From JBFXCS01 sp050181915 (GTDB lineage Bacteria; Actinomycetota; Thermoleophilia; Miltoncostaeales; Miltoncostaeaceae), in assembly GCA_050181915.1 (NCBI GenBank), contig JBFXCS010000003.1, positions 310,001 through 374,000 of the forward strand: a stretch of 64,000 nt of DNA, in the 5' to 3' direction. The stretch's first letter is position 1, and the number at the start of each line of letters is the position of its first letter. The position numbers and the translations under genes are program-made. Below are positions 41,037-47,964 of this stretch, piece by piece. The notes beneath the pieces were generated by a model. It had not been told where the DNA came from. It made no database searches and was given only the letters and a program-made list of their open reading frames with translations.

Positions 41037-41450
41037 ATGGAGAGGCAGACACCGATGGGCGAGGGCCTGTTCGGCTCGGAGCCGGCGGCGGATCCGCAGA
41101 TCCCGAGCGCCCTGCTGCCCAGGGCGACGGACTCCGAGCTCGCCCGAAGGGCGACCGCCCTCGCCGACCGGGTCGCCGGCTACGGGGCCTCGGCGCGCCT
41201 CGACGGGCGCTTCCGCCTCGCGGTCGGCGACCTCGGGCGGGCGGTCGTCGGCCTGGAGGGCATGCGGGCCTGTGGCCTCGCGCCCGCGGTCGCCGACCAG
41301 GCGCTGCCGCAGCTCGCCGACGTGCTCGACGCCGTCGAGCGGGCCCTCGATGACGCGGCGCCCGAGCTGCAGGCCGAGCTGCGCGAGGCCGAGACCGCCC
41401 GCGCGCCGACGCGTCGGGCCCGCAGGCCGCGGGCCGCGGCCGCCAAGTAG
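41037..41450 (+). CDS. Small hypothetical protein in the transfer operon
   Basis: A 137-residue soluble helical protein I cannot assign. The central part (ARRATALADRVAGYGASARL, VGDLGRAVVGLEGMRACGLA, LADVLDAVERALDDAAPELQ) is amphipathic, and the tail is Arg/Ala-rich (TRRARRPRAAAAK). The ATG has the strongest Shine-Dalgarno of the operon (AAGGAGGAG, 4 nt spacing), which implies high translation. It sits between the VirB4-like ATPase and the coupling protein. A DNA-binding accessory or relaxosome factor is possible given the basic tail, but this is a guess. Confidence 0.6.
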   Translation: MERQTPMGEGLFGSEPAADPQIPSALLPRATDSELARRATALADRVAGYGASARLDGRFRLAVGDLGRAVVGLEGMRACGLAPAVADQALPQLADVLDAVERALDDAAPELQAELREAETARAPTRRARRPRAAAAK

Positions 41451-41456
41451 GGGCCG

Positions 41457-43151
41457 ATGCCGCGCCCGGGGCAGGTCGGCGCGCCCGAGGACCCCTGGGT
41501 GAGCGCCGGCCTCGTGATCCTCGCCGGCGTCCTCGGCGTGGGGGTTGTCGTCTGGGGGATCGGGCAGCTGGCGGCCCTGGCCGTCGGCGGCGGGGCCCTG
41601 TCAACGGGGATCGGTCAGATGCCAGGGGTCCTCGCACGGCTGCCCGGAGCCTGGTCGGACCCCGCCGCCGCCTGGCCGGCGCCCGACCGGGGCCGCCTGC
41701 CAGGGCCGGTGGGCTTCTACGCGGTGGCGGGCATCGTCGTCGGAGCCGTCGTGTCGGTCGGCCTCGGAGCCGCGACGCTCGCCCGGCGACGGCTCGGGGC
41801 ACGAGTGTCGAAGGACGCGGGCGCCCGCTGGGCGCGGGCGGGGGACCTGCGGGCACTCGTCGTGCGGAAGCCCGAGCCGGGGCGCCTCACGCTCGGGCGG
41901 CTCGGGCGGCGTCTGGTGGCGACCGAGCCGCGGGCGAGCACGATCGTCGTCGGCCCGAGCCAGTCGGGAAAGACGGCGGGCCTCGCGATCCCGGCGATCC
42001 TCGAAGCCGCTGGGCCGGTCGTAGCGGTGTCGGTCAAACGCGACCTCCTCGACCACACCCTGCACGCCCGCAGCGCGGTGGGTGACGTCCGGATCTACGA
42101 CCCGACCGGAGCGGCGCGGCTGGACGACGCCCGCGTCGTCGGCTGGGACCCGGTGCGCTCCTGCGAGACGTGGGCCGATGCGCGGCGGATGGCCCACAAC
42201 CTGACGAGCGCCCAGGGTGCCGCGGGTGGCCGCGACGCCGAGTTCTGGCTCCAGATGGCCCAGAAGCTCCTCGCGCCGCTGCTGCTCGGCGCCGCCGGGA
42301 AGATCGACGGCTCGATGCGCGACGTCGTCGCCTGGGTCGACTCCGGCGAGCAGACCGCGGTCGCGGAGCTCCTGCTCGACCTCGGCGAACCCGACGCCCA
42401 CGCCGCCTTCCAAGCCACCTGCCGGCGTGAGGAGCGGACGTTGTCGTCGGTCTACGCGACGGCCGAGGCGGTGCTCGCGCCCTTCGCCGACCCGGCGGTG
42501 CTCGCGAGCACCGACGCCCACGGCATCGACCCGGACCAGCTCTTCACCGGCCGCAACACCCTCTACGTGATCGCGCCCGCCAAGGACCAGGAGCGCCTCG
42601 CACCCCTGTTCGCCGGGTTGGTCGAGCACGTCGTCGACGCCGCCTACGCCCGCGCCGCGTCGGGGCACCCCTGTGACCCGTCGCTGCTGCTGGTGCTCGA
42701 CGAGGCCGCCAACACCGCCCCCATCAGAAACCTCCCCCAGATCGCCGCCACCGCCGCCGGGCAGGGGATTCAGGTGGTGAGCGTATTCCAGGATCTCGCC
42801 CAGGCGCGCTCGCGCTACGGCGAGGCCGCCGACACGATCCTCGCCAACCACCGCGCCAAGCTCTTCCTCTCCGGCATCTCCGACGGACGGACCCTCGACT
42901 ACCTCAGCCGGGCCCTCGGCGACGAGGAGGTCGGCTACGAAAGCCGCACCCAGGGCGAGCGCGGCAGCGCCAGCCGCACCCGCGGCACCCGCACCCGGCG
43001 CCTCGCACCCGCCGACGCCGTCCGCGGCGTCCCCCCGGGTGAGGCGATCCTCGTCTACGGCCACCTGCCCCCGGCGCGGCTGTCGTTGCGGCCCTGGTAC
43101 CGCGAACGCGGGCTGCGCCGGTTGGCCGCCGGTCAGGAGAAAGCCCCGTGA
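41457..43151 (+). CDS. VirD4/TraG-type coupling protein
   Basis: A 564-residue membrane-anchored ATPase with two N-terminal helices (about residues 16-48 and 85-108). Walker A is VVGPSQSGKTAGL (residues 164-176), the VSVKRDLLDHT strand is typical of TraG, Walker B is LLLVLDEAANTAPI, and the conserved QDLAQARSRYG segment follows. Coupling proteins bring the relaxase-DNA complex to the channel. The downstream ArdC-like gene overlaps it as GTGA. Its presence implies that a relaxase once existed or acts in trans, since none is found in the window. Confidence 0.9.
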   Translation: MPRPGQVGAPEDPWVSAGLVILAGVLGVGVVVWGIGQLAALAVGGGALSTGIGQMPGVLARLPGAWSDPAAAWPAPDRGRLPGPVGFYAVAGIVVGAVVSVGLGAATLARRRLGARVSKDAGARWARAGDLRALVVRKPEPGRLTLGRLGRRLVATEPRASTIVVGPSQSGKTAGLAIPAILEAAGPVVAVSVKRDLLDHTLHARSAVGDVRIYDPTGAARLDDARVVGWDPVRSCETWADARRMAHNLTSAQGAAGGRDAEFWLQMAQKLLAPLLLGAAGKIDGSMRDVVAWVDSGEQTAVAELLLDLGEPDAHAAFQATCRREERTLSSVYATAEAVLAPFADPAVLASTDAHGIDPDQLFTGRNTLYVIAPAKDQERLAPLFAGLVEHVVDAAYARAASGHPCDPSLLLVLDEAANTAPIRNLPQIAATAAGQGIQVVSVFQDLAQARSRYGEAADTILANHRAKLFLSGISDGRTLDYLSRALGDEEVGYESRTQGERGSASRTRGTRTRRLAPADAVRGVPPGEAILVYGHLPPARLSLRPWYRERGLRRLAAGQEKAP

Positions 43152-44095
43152 CGCTCGGTGGCCGGCGGAGCCGGGCGAGCGCCGAGGCGGCCGCCCGCCA
43201 GGCCGAGGCCCGCCGCGAACAGGCTCGGGCCCACCTCGAGGCGGCATGCGAGGAGCTACGAAGCTCCGAGGGCTGGCAGCGCTTCGCCAAGGCCCGGGCG
43301 CTGCTGCGCGGCTACTCCCTCAACAACACCCTCCTGATCCTCAACCAGCGCCCCGATGCGACCACCGTCACGAGCTTCCGCCACTGGACCGAGCTCGGCC
43401 GCCAAGTGCGCCGCGGCGAACGGGCCCTCCGGATCTGGGCGCCCTCGGTTCGACGCGAACTCGACAAGGCGACCGGGGAGGAGACGGCCGCCGTACGGGC
43501 CTTCGTGTTGGTTCCGGTCTTCGACATCTCCCAGACCGACGGGCCACCGCTCCCCGAGCCGCCGCCCGTGCGGCCGCTCACGGGTGACTCGCACGCCCAC
43601 CTGCTCCCCGGGCTCGAGCGACAGGCAGCAGACGCCGGGTACGCCGTCGAACGCCACGAGGCGATGCCCGGCGGGGCCGAGGGATACGTCGATCACCGCC
43701 GCAGGGTGATCGCGCTCTCCGCCGGCCTCGCACCGAACGGCCAGGTGGCGGTGCTCGTCCATGAGCTGGCCCACGTCCACGGCGCCCGCTACGCCGAATA
43801 CGGCCGGGCCGGCGCCGAGGTCGTCGCCGAGACAGCCGCCTTCGTCGCGCTGTCAGCCGCCCGACTCGATACCAGCGGCCAGGCGATCCCCTACGTGTCC
43901 GGATGGGCCGAGGCCGCACCGAAGGAGATCTCCGGCTACGCCGAAGCCGTCCACCGCATCTCCCGTGTCCTGGAGTGCGGGTTGGGACTCGACGAGCCGG
44001 GCCGTCGGCAGAGCATCACCCTGGGACGCGGCGTCGACCAGTCAGCGCGGCGAAGCACGTCCGGGCGGGCTCGCCACCCGGATCGCGCGATGTGA
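43148..44095 (+). CDS. ArdC-like antirestriction protein with zinc-protease domain
   Basis: A 315-residue protein with the ArdC N-terminal ssDNA-binding domain (RGYSLNNTLLILNQRPDATT, SFRHWTELGRQVRRGERALR) and a C-terminal ImmA/IrrE-type metallopeptidase. HELAH at residues 205-209 and a downstream Glu in VVAETAAF (about E228) provide the zinc site. ArdC proteins protect incoming single-stranded DNA from restriction in the recipient. It is the last gene of the transfer operon. The C-terminal 45 residues are basic and variable. Confidence 0.85.
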   Translation: MTLGGRRSRASAEAAARQAEARREQARAHLEAACEELRSSEGWQRFAKARALLRGYSLNNTLLILNQRPDATTVTSFRHWTELGRQVRRGERALRIWAPSVRRELDKATGEETAAVRAFVLVPVFDISQTDGPPLPEPPPVRPLTGDSHAHLLPGLERQAADAGYAVERHEAMPGGAEGYVDHRRRVIALSAGLAPNGQVAVLVHELAHVHGARYAEYGRAGAEVVAETAAFVALSAARLDTSGQAIPYVSGWAEAAPKEISGYAEAVHRISRVLECGLGLDEPGRRQSITLGRGVDQSARRSTSGRARHPDRAM

Positions 44096-44317
44096 AGCGC
44101 GCCGGAGGCGTCGCCAGGTGGCACCCATCGTCCTCCGTTCCAGGCACCGCGCACGAGTTGCTCTGATCGGAGGGGGGCGGGCAGGGCCCGCCGATGGCCG
44201 TCCTTCCTCACCCCGGGTGAACGTCGGCCCTGGGCGAAGACGGGGCCCGCGCCCCGGCGGACACTCGCCTCGAGGCCGCGCCGAGCGGCCCGACCGAGTC
44301 GATGATCGGAGGATCAG
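44096..44317. other. Gap after the transfer operon with several hairpins
   Basis: No gene is seen in 222 bp. Three short hairpins are present: GGCGGGC/GCCCGCC at 44176-44192, CGGGGC/GCCCCG at 44241-44256 and GGCCGC/GCGGCC at 44274-44290; the first may end the transfer operon. This is a candidate right boundary of the element, but I found no copy of the tRNA-Lys 3' end here. GGAGGA at 44308 serves the next gene. Confidence 0.5.
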
Positions 44318-44638
44318 ATGGCAACCGTGAAGGGCACGGGCGGGGCTGGAGTGTCCGCCCACCGCCGAATGGAAGCGGTGTTCGCGCTGCTGGTGCTCGT
44401 CACCGGCGGATGGATGACCGGCATCGCCCTCGGGGTTTGGCAGTCCAGGGCCGCCGACGCAGGGACCGCCGCGGACATCGGCGCCTGGCTGACGCCCGCG
44501 CTGCAGGGCGTGCTGACGCTGGCGATCGTCTCGATCGCCGTCGCGCTGACCGCCGTCGCGGCGGGCGTCCGGCGCAGGGCGGCCGTGATGAGCGACGCAC
44601 TCCCGCGTCTGCTCGACATCGGAAAGGACCGAGCATGA
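44318..44638 (+). CDS. Small two-helix membrane protein, repeat module 1
   Basis: A 106-residue protein with two membrane helices (about residues 21-42 and 61-85). The segment between them, AGTAADIGAWLTPALQGVLT, recurs twice in the next gene. I know no family for it. GGAGGA precedes the ATG by 4 nt, and the stop overlaps the next start as ATGA. The two genes are a co-translated pair, and the repeated module suggests that they form a mixed complex in the membrane. Confidence 0.6.
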   Translation: MATVKGTGGAGVSAHRRMEAVFALLVLVTGGWMTGIALGVWQSRAADAGTAADIGAWLTPALQGVLTLAIVSIAVALTAVAAGVRRRAAVMSDALPRLLDIGKDRA

Positions 44639-45249
44639 GCACCATGACGGCAGGGCCGACGAAGGTCGGCGGGCAGCGGGCGATCCCCCGGGGGCAGGAG
44701 GGCTTCGACATGCCCGCCCTCGCGCGCAGGATGTGGGGGCCGATGCTGGCGATGGGGATCATGGCCGTGGGAGCGGCGGTCGCGGCGGGGGTCGCCGAGG
44801 CGCTCAGCGATGACGCCGCGACGGTGGCCGAGATCGCCGCGTGGAAGCCGGGGGTCGCCTTCCTCGGGATCGGCTTCCTGCTCTCTGCGATCACCTTCCT
44901 GCTCGCCCGGATCCTCGGCGAGCTGCGCGACAGCGGCACGCGAGTCCAGGAGGCCCTGGGCGTGAGCCCCCTCATCCTGCGCCGCCCCTGGACCGGCTAC
45001 GCCTTCCCCGCCGCGATGATGATGGGCCTGATGGTGCTCGTGGGGGCGGCGGTGATCGGCTTCGTGCAGGCCGGCGAGGTCACCTCGGACCCCGCGCTCG
45101 CCGCCGACATCGGAGCCTGGGTCTCGCCCCTGCGCTTCGCGGGCGTGGCGCTCGTCTTCACCGGGATCGCGTTGGCCCTGCTGACCATCGTGAAGGCGAT
45201 CGGCTTCCAGTCCGACCGCCTCGGCGAGATCGCCGGTCGCGGACGCTGA
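44635..45249 (+). CDS. Four-helix membrane protein, two copies of the same module
   Basis: A 204-residue protein with four membrane helices. Each half contains the module seen in the preceding gene: ATVAEIAAWKPGVAFLGIGF in the first half and PALAADIGAWVSPLRFAGVA in the second, each followed by a helix and a basic loop (ARILGELRDS, VKAIGFQSDR). It is thus a fused duplicate of the smaller upstream protein. Function is unknown. A possible link to the element or to the downstream MFS gene cannot be decided; 160 bp separate it from the MFS start. Confidence 0.6.
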   Translation: MSTMTAGPTKVGGQRAIPRGQEGFDMPALARRMWGPMLAMGIMAVGAAVAAGVAEALSDDAATVAEIAAWKPGVAFLGIGFLLSAITFLLARILGELRDSGTRVQEALGVSPLILRRPWTGYAFPAAMMMGLMVLVGAAVIGFVQAGEVTSDPALAADIGAWVSPLRFAGVALVFTGIALALLTIVKAIGFQSDRLGEIAGRGR

Positions 45250-45409
45250 TCGCGGGCGGCCGCCCAGAGTGCCCCGTCGCCGGGAGCGGCGGGGCACTCG
45301 GTCATGCGCGTTCACGTGCGTACCGGGTCCGCGTGGGTCAGGGTGCGCCGTGGTGTGCTGGCGCGGCGGTGGCGACTGGCGAGGCGCGACGTTGACGACG
45401 GCGAGCGGG

Positions 45410-46621
45410 ATGGTTCGGGATGATGCGTCGGTGCCGGCGGGCCGCTGGCGCGCGCTCGGCCTCATCGCGGCGGTACAGGTGCTGGCGATGAGCGTCTGGT
45501 TCAGCGCGTCGGCGGTCGTCCCGGCGCTGCGGGTCGAGTGGGGGATCTCCTCGGGCGAGGCCGCCTGGCTGACGGGCGCGGTGCAGGTCGGGTTCGTGGC
45601 CGGGGCCCTCGGCTCGGCGCTGTTCAACCTCGCCGACCGGCTCTCGGCGCGAGTGCTGATCGCCGTGAGCGCGCTCGGGGCCGGTGCGACGAACGCCGCC
45701 GTGGCGGTCGCGGCCGACGGCATCGAGGTGGCCGTCCCCCTGCGGTTCCTGACCGGCGCCTTCCTGGCGGGCGTCTACCCGGTCGGCATGAAGCTGATGG
45801 CGTCGTGGTTCCTGCACGGACGGGGGCTGGCGATCGGCGTGCTCGTCGGCGCCCTCACCCTCGGCTCCGGATCGCCCCACCTGATCGCGGCGATCGGCGA
45901 CCCCCCGTGGCAGGCCGTGTTGCTCGTCGGGAGCGCGCTCGCCGTCGCGGGCGGCGCGGTGATCCTGCTCGTGGACGACGGGCCCCACGCCGCCGCGAGC
46001 CCGCCGCTCGACCTGCGCTGGGCGGCCAACGCGGTCAGGGACCGCCCGGTGCGCCTCGCGAACATCGGCTATCTCGGCCACATGTGGGAGCTATACGCCG
46101 TCTGGACGTGGCTGCCGGCCTACCTGGTGGCGAGCCTCGGCGCGGGGGCGGGAACGTCGGCGCTGGCCTTCGCCGCCATCGGGGTGGCGGGGCTGGCCGG
46201 CGCGATCACGGCGGGCCTGATCGCGGACCGCGTGGGCCGCACGGCGACCACCATCGCCGCGATGGCGGTCAGCGGCACGTGCGCGTTGCTGTCGGCCCCG
46301 CTGTTCGGGGCGCCGGCGGTCGTGGTGGCGGTGCTCGTCGTCGTCTGGGGAGCGAGCGTGATCGCCGACTCGGCCCAGTTCTCGGTCGCGGTGAGCGAGC
46401 TGACCGACGCCCGCTACGTCGGCACGGCGCTCACGCTGCAGACGGCCGCCGGGTTCCTGCTGACCGTCGCCTCGATCCGCCTGATCGGAGGGCTCGGCTC
46501 CGGGTGGGGCTGGCAGTGGGCCTTCCCCGTGCTGGCACTCGGCCCCGCCGTCGGGATCCTCGCCATGTGGAGGCTGCGCGCCGAGCCGCGCGCGACCCGC
46601 CTGGCCGGCGGGGCCCGCTGA
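45410..46621 (+). CDS. MFS transporter (nitrate/cyanate-like group)
   Basis: A 403-residue 12-helix carrier. It starts with LIAAVQVLAMSVWFSASAVV, a helix typical of the CynX/NarK-like and other anion-linked MFS members. It continues with LTGAFLAGVYPVGMKLMASW, the RGLAIGVLVGALTLGSGSPH loop and, in the second half, ELTDARYVGTALTLQTAAGF. The ATG at 45410 is chosen; a TTG lies 18 nt earlier in frame. It is a single gene followed at once by a strong hairpin. Substrate is unknown. Confidence 0.85.
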   Translation: MVRDDASVPAGRWRALGLIAAVQVLAMSVWFSASAVVPALRVEWGISSGEAAWLTGAVQVGFVAGALGSALFNLADRLSARVLIAVSALGAGATNAAVAVAADGIEVAVPLRFLTGAFLAGVYPVGMKLMASWFLHGRGLAIGVLVGALTLGSGSPHLIAAIGDPPWQAVLLVGSALAVAGGAVILLVDDGPHAAASPPLDLRWAANAVRDRPVRLANIGYLGHMWELYAVWTWLPAYLVASLGAGAGTSALAFAAIGVAGLAGAITAGLIADRVGRTATTIAAMAVSGTCALLSAPLFGAPAVVVAVLVVVWGASVIADSAQFSVAVSELTDARYVGTALTLQTAAGFLLTVASIRLIGGLGSGWGWQWAFPVLALGPAVGILAMWRLRAEPRATRLAGGAR

Positions 46622-46652
46622 CCCCGGCGCCCGCGGCGGGCGGGCGCCGGGG
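46622..46652. terminator. Bidirectional terminator between convergent genes
   Basis: A perfect 13-bp stem (CCCCGGCGCCCGC with its reverse complement) and a 5-nt loop start directly after the MFS stop and end 7 bp before the AhpD-like stop on the other strand. The position between convergent genes makes a shared terminator very likely. Confidence 0.75.
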
Positions 46653-46659
46653 CGCAGGC

Positions 46660-47220
46660 TCAGGCCAGGGCGTCGGCCGTCCAGCGCTGCGACGCGAACG
46701 CGTCGTCGAGCGGGGTGCCGGCGATGTGGTTGGTGTAGTTGCTGATCGTCTTGAGGGCGACGCCCGTGACGACCTCGAGCACCTGCTGCTCGCCGAAGCC
46801 CGCCGCGAGGAAGGCCTCGAGCTCGGCGTCTTCGACCCAGCCGCGCTCCTCGACCACGTGGCGGGTGAAGCGCGCCAGCGCGCCGAGACGCGGGTCCTCG
46901 GGGTCGCGCCCGGCCCGCAGCGCCTCGAGCGCCTCGGCCGGCATCTTCACCATCCCGGCGACCGCGCTGTGGACGGACACGCAGTACTCGCAGCGGTTCT
47001 CGGCCGAGGCCGCGATGATCACCGTCTGCTGCTCCACCGGGCTCAGGGACGACCCCTCGAACTCGGCGGTCACGGTCAGGTAGCTGCCGACCGCCACGGG
47101 AGACGTCGCCAGGACGCCGATCAGGTTGGGGACCATCCCGAACTTCTTGCGCGCGGCATCCAGATGCGGCCGCGAGCCCTCGGGGGCGGACTCGGGGGTG
47201 TGGACGGGGAATGACGGCAT
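46660..47220 (-). CDS. AhpD/carboxymuconolactone decarboxylase-family protein
   Basis: A 186-residue all-helical protein of the AhpD/CMD fold. The redox motif is CEYCVSVHS, the CxxC...H relay of alkylhydroperoxidase D, within NRCEYCVSVHSAVAGMVKM. C-terminal helices include VLEVVTGVALKTISNYTNHI. Such proteins reduce peroxides or act as thiol-disulfide relays. The ATG has AAGGAG 7 nt upstream. It follows a 33-codon ORF by 68 bp on the same strand; both are divergent from an HxlR regulator, the classic arrangement for a redox- or quinone-sensing switch. Confidence 0.85.
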   Translation of the reverse strand: MPSFPVHTPESAPEGSRPHLDAARKKFGMVPNLIGVLATSPVAVGSYLTVTAEFEGSSLSPVEQQTVIIAASAENRCEYCVSVHSAVAGMVKMPAEALEALRAGRDPEDPRLGALARFTRHVVEERGWVEDAELEAFLAAGFGEQQVLEVVTGVALKTISNYTNHIAGTPLDDAFASQRWTADALA

Positions 47221-47288
47221 GCGGATCTCCTTGTCGGAAGCGGAAGGATGCGCGGCCGCCGGCGACGCGCGCCGGCGGCCGGCGGGGG

Positions 47289-47390
47289 TCAGCGGCGGGC
47301 GAGCCGGTCGTCGACCTGGGGGGTGAGCCGGACCTCGCGGCGACCGTTCGAGCTGCGCACGTACGCGATGGCGGGTGCTGTGGCGTTCAT
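47289..47390 (-). CDS. 33-residue micro-ORF upstream of the AhpD-like gene
   Basis: The predicted peptide is short and basic, running MNATAPAIAYVRSSNGRREV and ending VDDRLARR. It is supported by a perfect GGAGG 5 nt before the ATG and by its position as first gene of the unit divergent from hxlR. It has no cysteine, no membrane helix and no recognisable domain. It could be a leader peptide, a small regulator or a peptide that is processed further. Because it is short, the reading depends mainly on its ribosome-binding site. Confidence 0.5.
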   Translation of the reverse strand: MNATAPAIAYVRSSNGRREVRLTPQVDDRLARR

Positions 47391-47402
47391 GACGTCCTCC
47401 GT

Positions 47403-47425
47403 CAGTAGCGTGAAACAACTTACTG
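47403..47425. promoter_or_regulatory. CAGTA-N13-TACTG dyad, likely HxlR site
   Basis: A 23-bp site with exact 5-bp arms lies 13 bp upstream of the micro-ORF start. HxlR-family regulators such as YodB bind dyads with TACT/AGTA ends of about this length, so it fits. It would block transcription of the micro-ORF and AhpD genes. Confidence 0.45.
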
Positions 47426-47447
47426 GCGGCGACGCTAGCACCGGTCC

Positions 47448-47462
47448 GTTGCGTGATGCAAC
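47448..47462. promoter_or_regulatory. GTTGC-N5-GCAAC dyad before hxlR
   Basis: A 15-bp perfect dyad lies 21 bp before the HxlR start codon. It is on the regulator side of the divergent promoter and differs from the other dyad, so a second regulator or a promoter-overlapping autoregulatory site is possible. Confidence 0.4.
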
Positions 47463-47483
47463 CCGGTGTGTCAGTCTGCGGAC

Positions 47484-47945
47484 ATGCTCCCGCGCGTCTA
47501 CGAGAACCAGGACTGCTCGATCGCCCGTGCCCTCGAGGCCGTCGGCGAGCGCTGGACGCTCCTGATCGTGCGCGAGGCGCTCAACGGCACCCGGCGCTTC
47601 GACGAGTTCCAGTCGCGGCTCGGCATCGCCCGCAACGTTCTGACCGCGCGGCTCCAGCGGCTGGTGGAGGAGGGGATCCTGGAGCGCCGGCCCTACCAGG
47701 AGCACCCGGCCCGCTTCGAGTACCTCCCGACGCGCAAGGGCGAGGAGCTGCTGCCGGTGACGCTCGCGCTGCTCGCCTGGGGCGACCGCTACTACGCCGA
47801 CCCGGTCGATGGCCCGCCGGTGGTGCTGCGACACGACCCCTGCGGAGGGGACCTGTCGCCACGCACCGTCTGCTCGTGCTGCGGGGGCGAGGCGAGCGCG
47901 GCGACGGTCTCGACGCGAATCGACCGCACCCGGCCCGCCGCCTAA
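47484..47945 (+). CDS. HxlR-family transcriptional regulator
   Basis: A 153-residue winged-helix protein with the HxlR pattern: CSIARALEAVGERWTLLIVR, FDEFQSRLGIARNVLTARLQ, LVEEGILERRPYQEHPARFE, YLPTRKGEELLPVTLALLAW. It carries the conserved early cysteine (QDCSIA), which in YodB-type members senses quinones or oxidants. Three further cysteines lie near the C-terminus (DPCGG, VCSCCGGE) as a zinc- or redox-like cluster. Start: ATG at 47484; a GTG 18 nt earlier is possible. It is divergent from the AhpD unit. Confidence 0.9.
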   Translation: MLPRVYENQDCSIARALEAVGERWTLLIVREALNGTRRFDEFQSRLGIARNVLTARLQRLVEEGILERRPYQEHPARFEYLPTRKGEELLPVTLALLAWGDRYYADPVDGPPVVLRHDPCGGDLSPRTVCSCCGGEASAATVSTRIDRTRPAA

Positions 47946-47964
47946 TGCGGGAGCCGAGCCGGGC

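Noticed and set aside
41037..41450. Candidate hidden relaxase in the transfer operon
   Set aside because: The 137-residue protein has no His triad, Tyr motif or rolling-circle initiator motif, so it is listed only as hypothetical.
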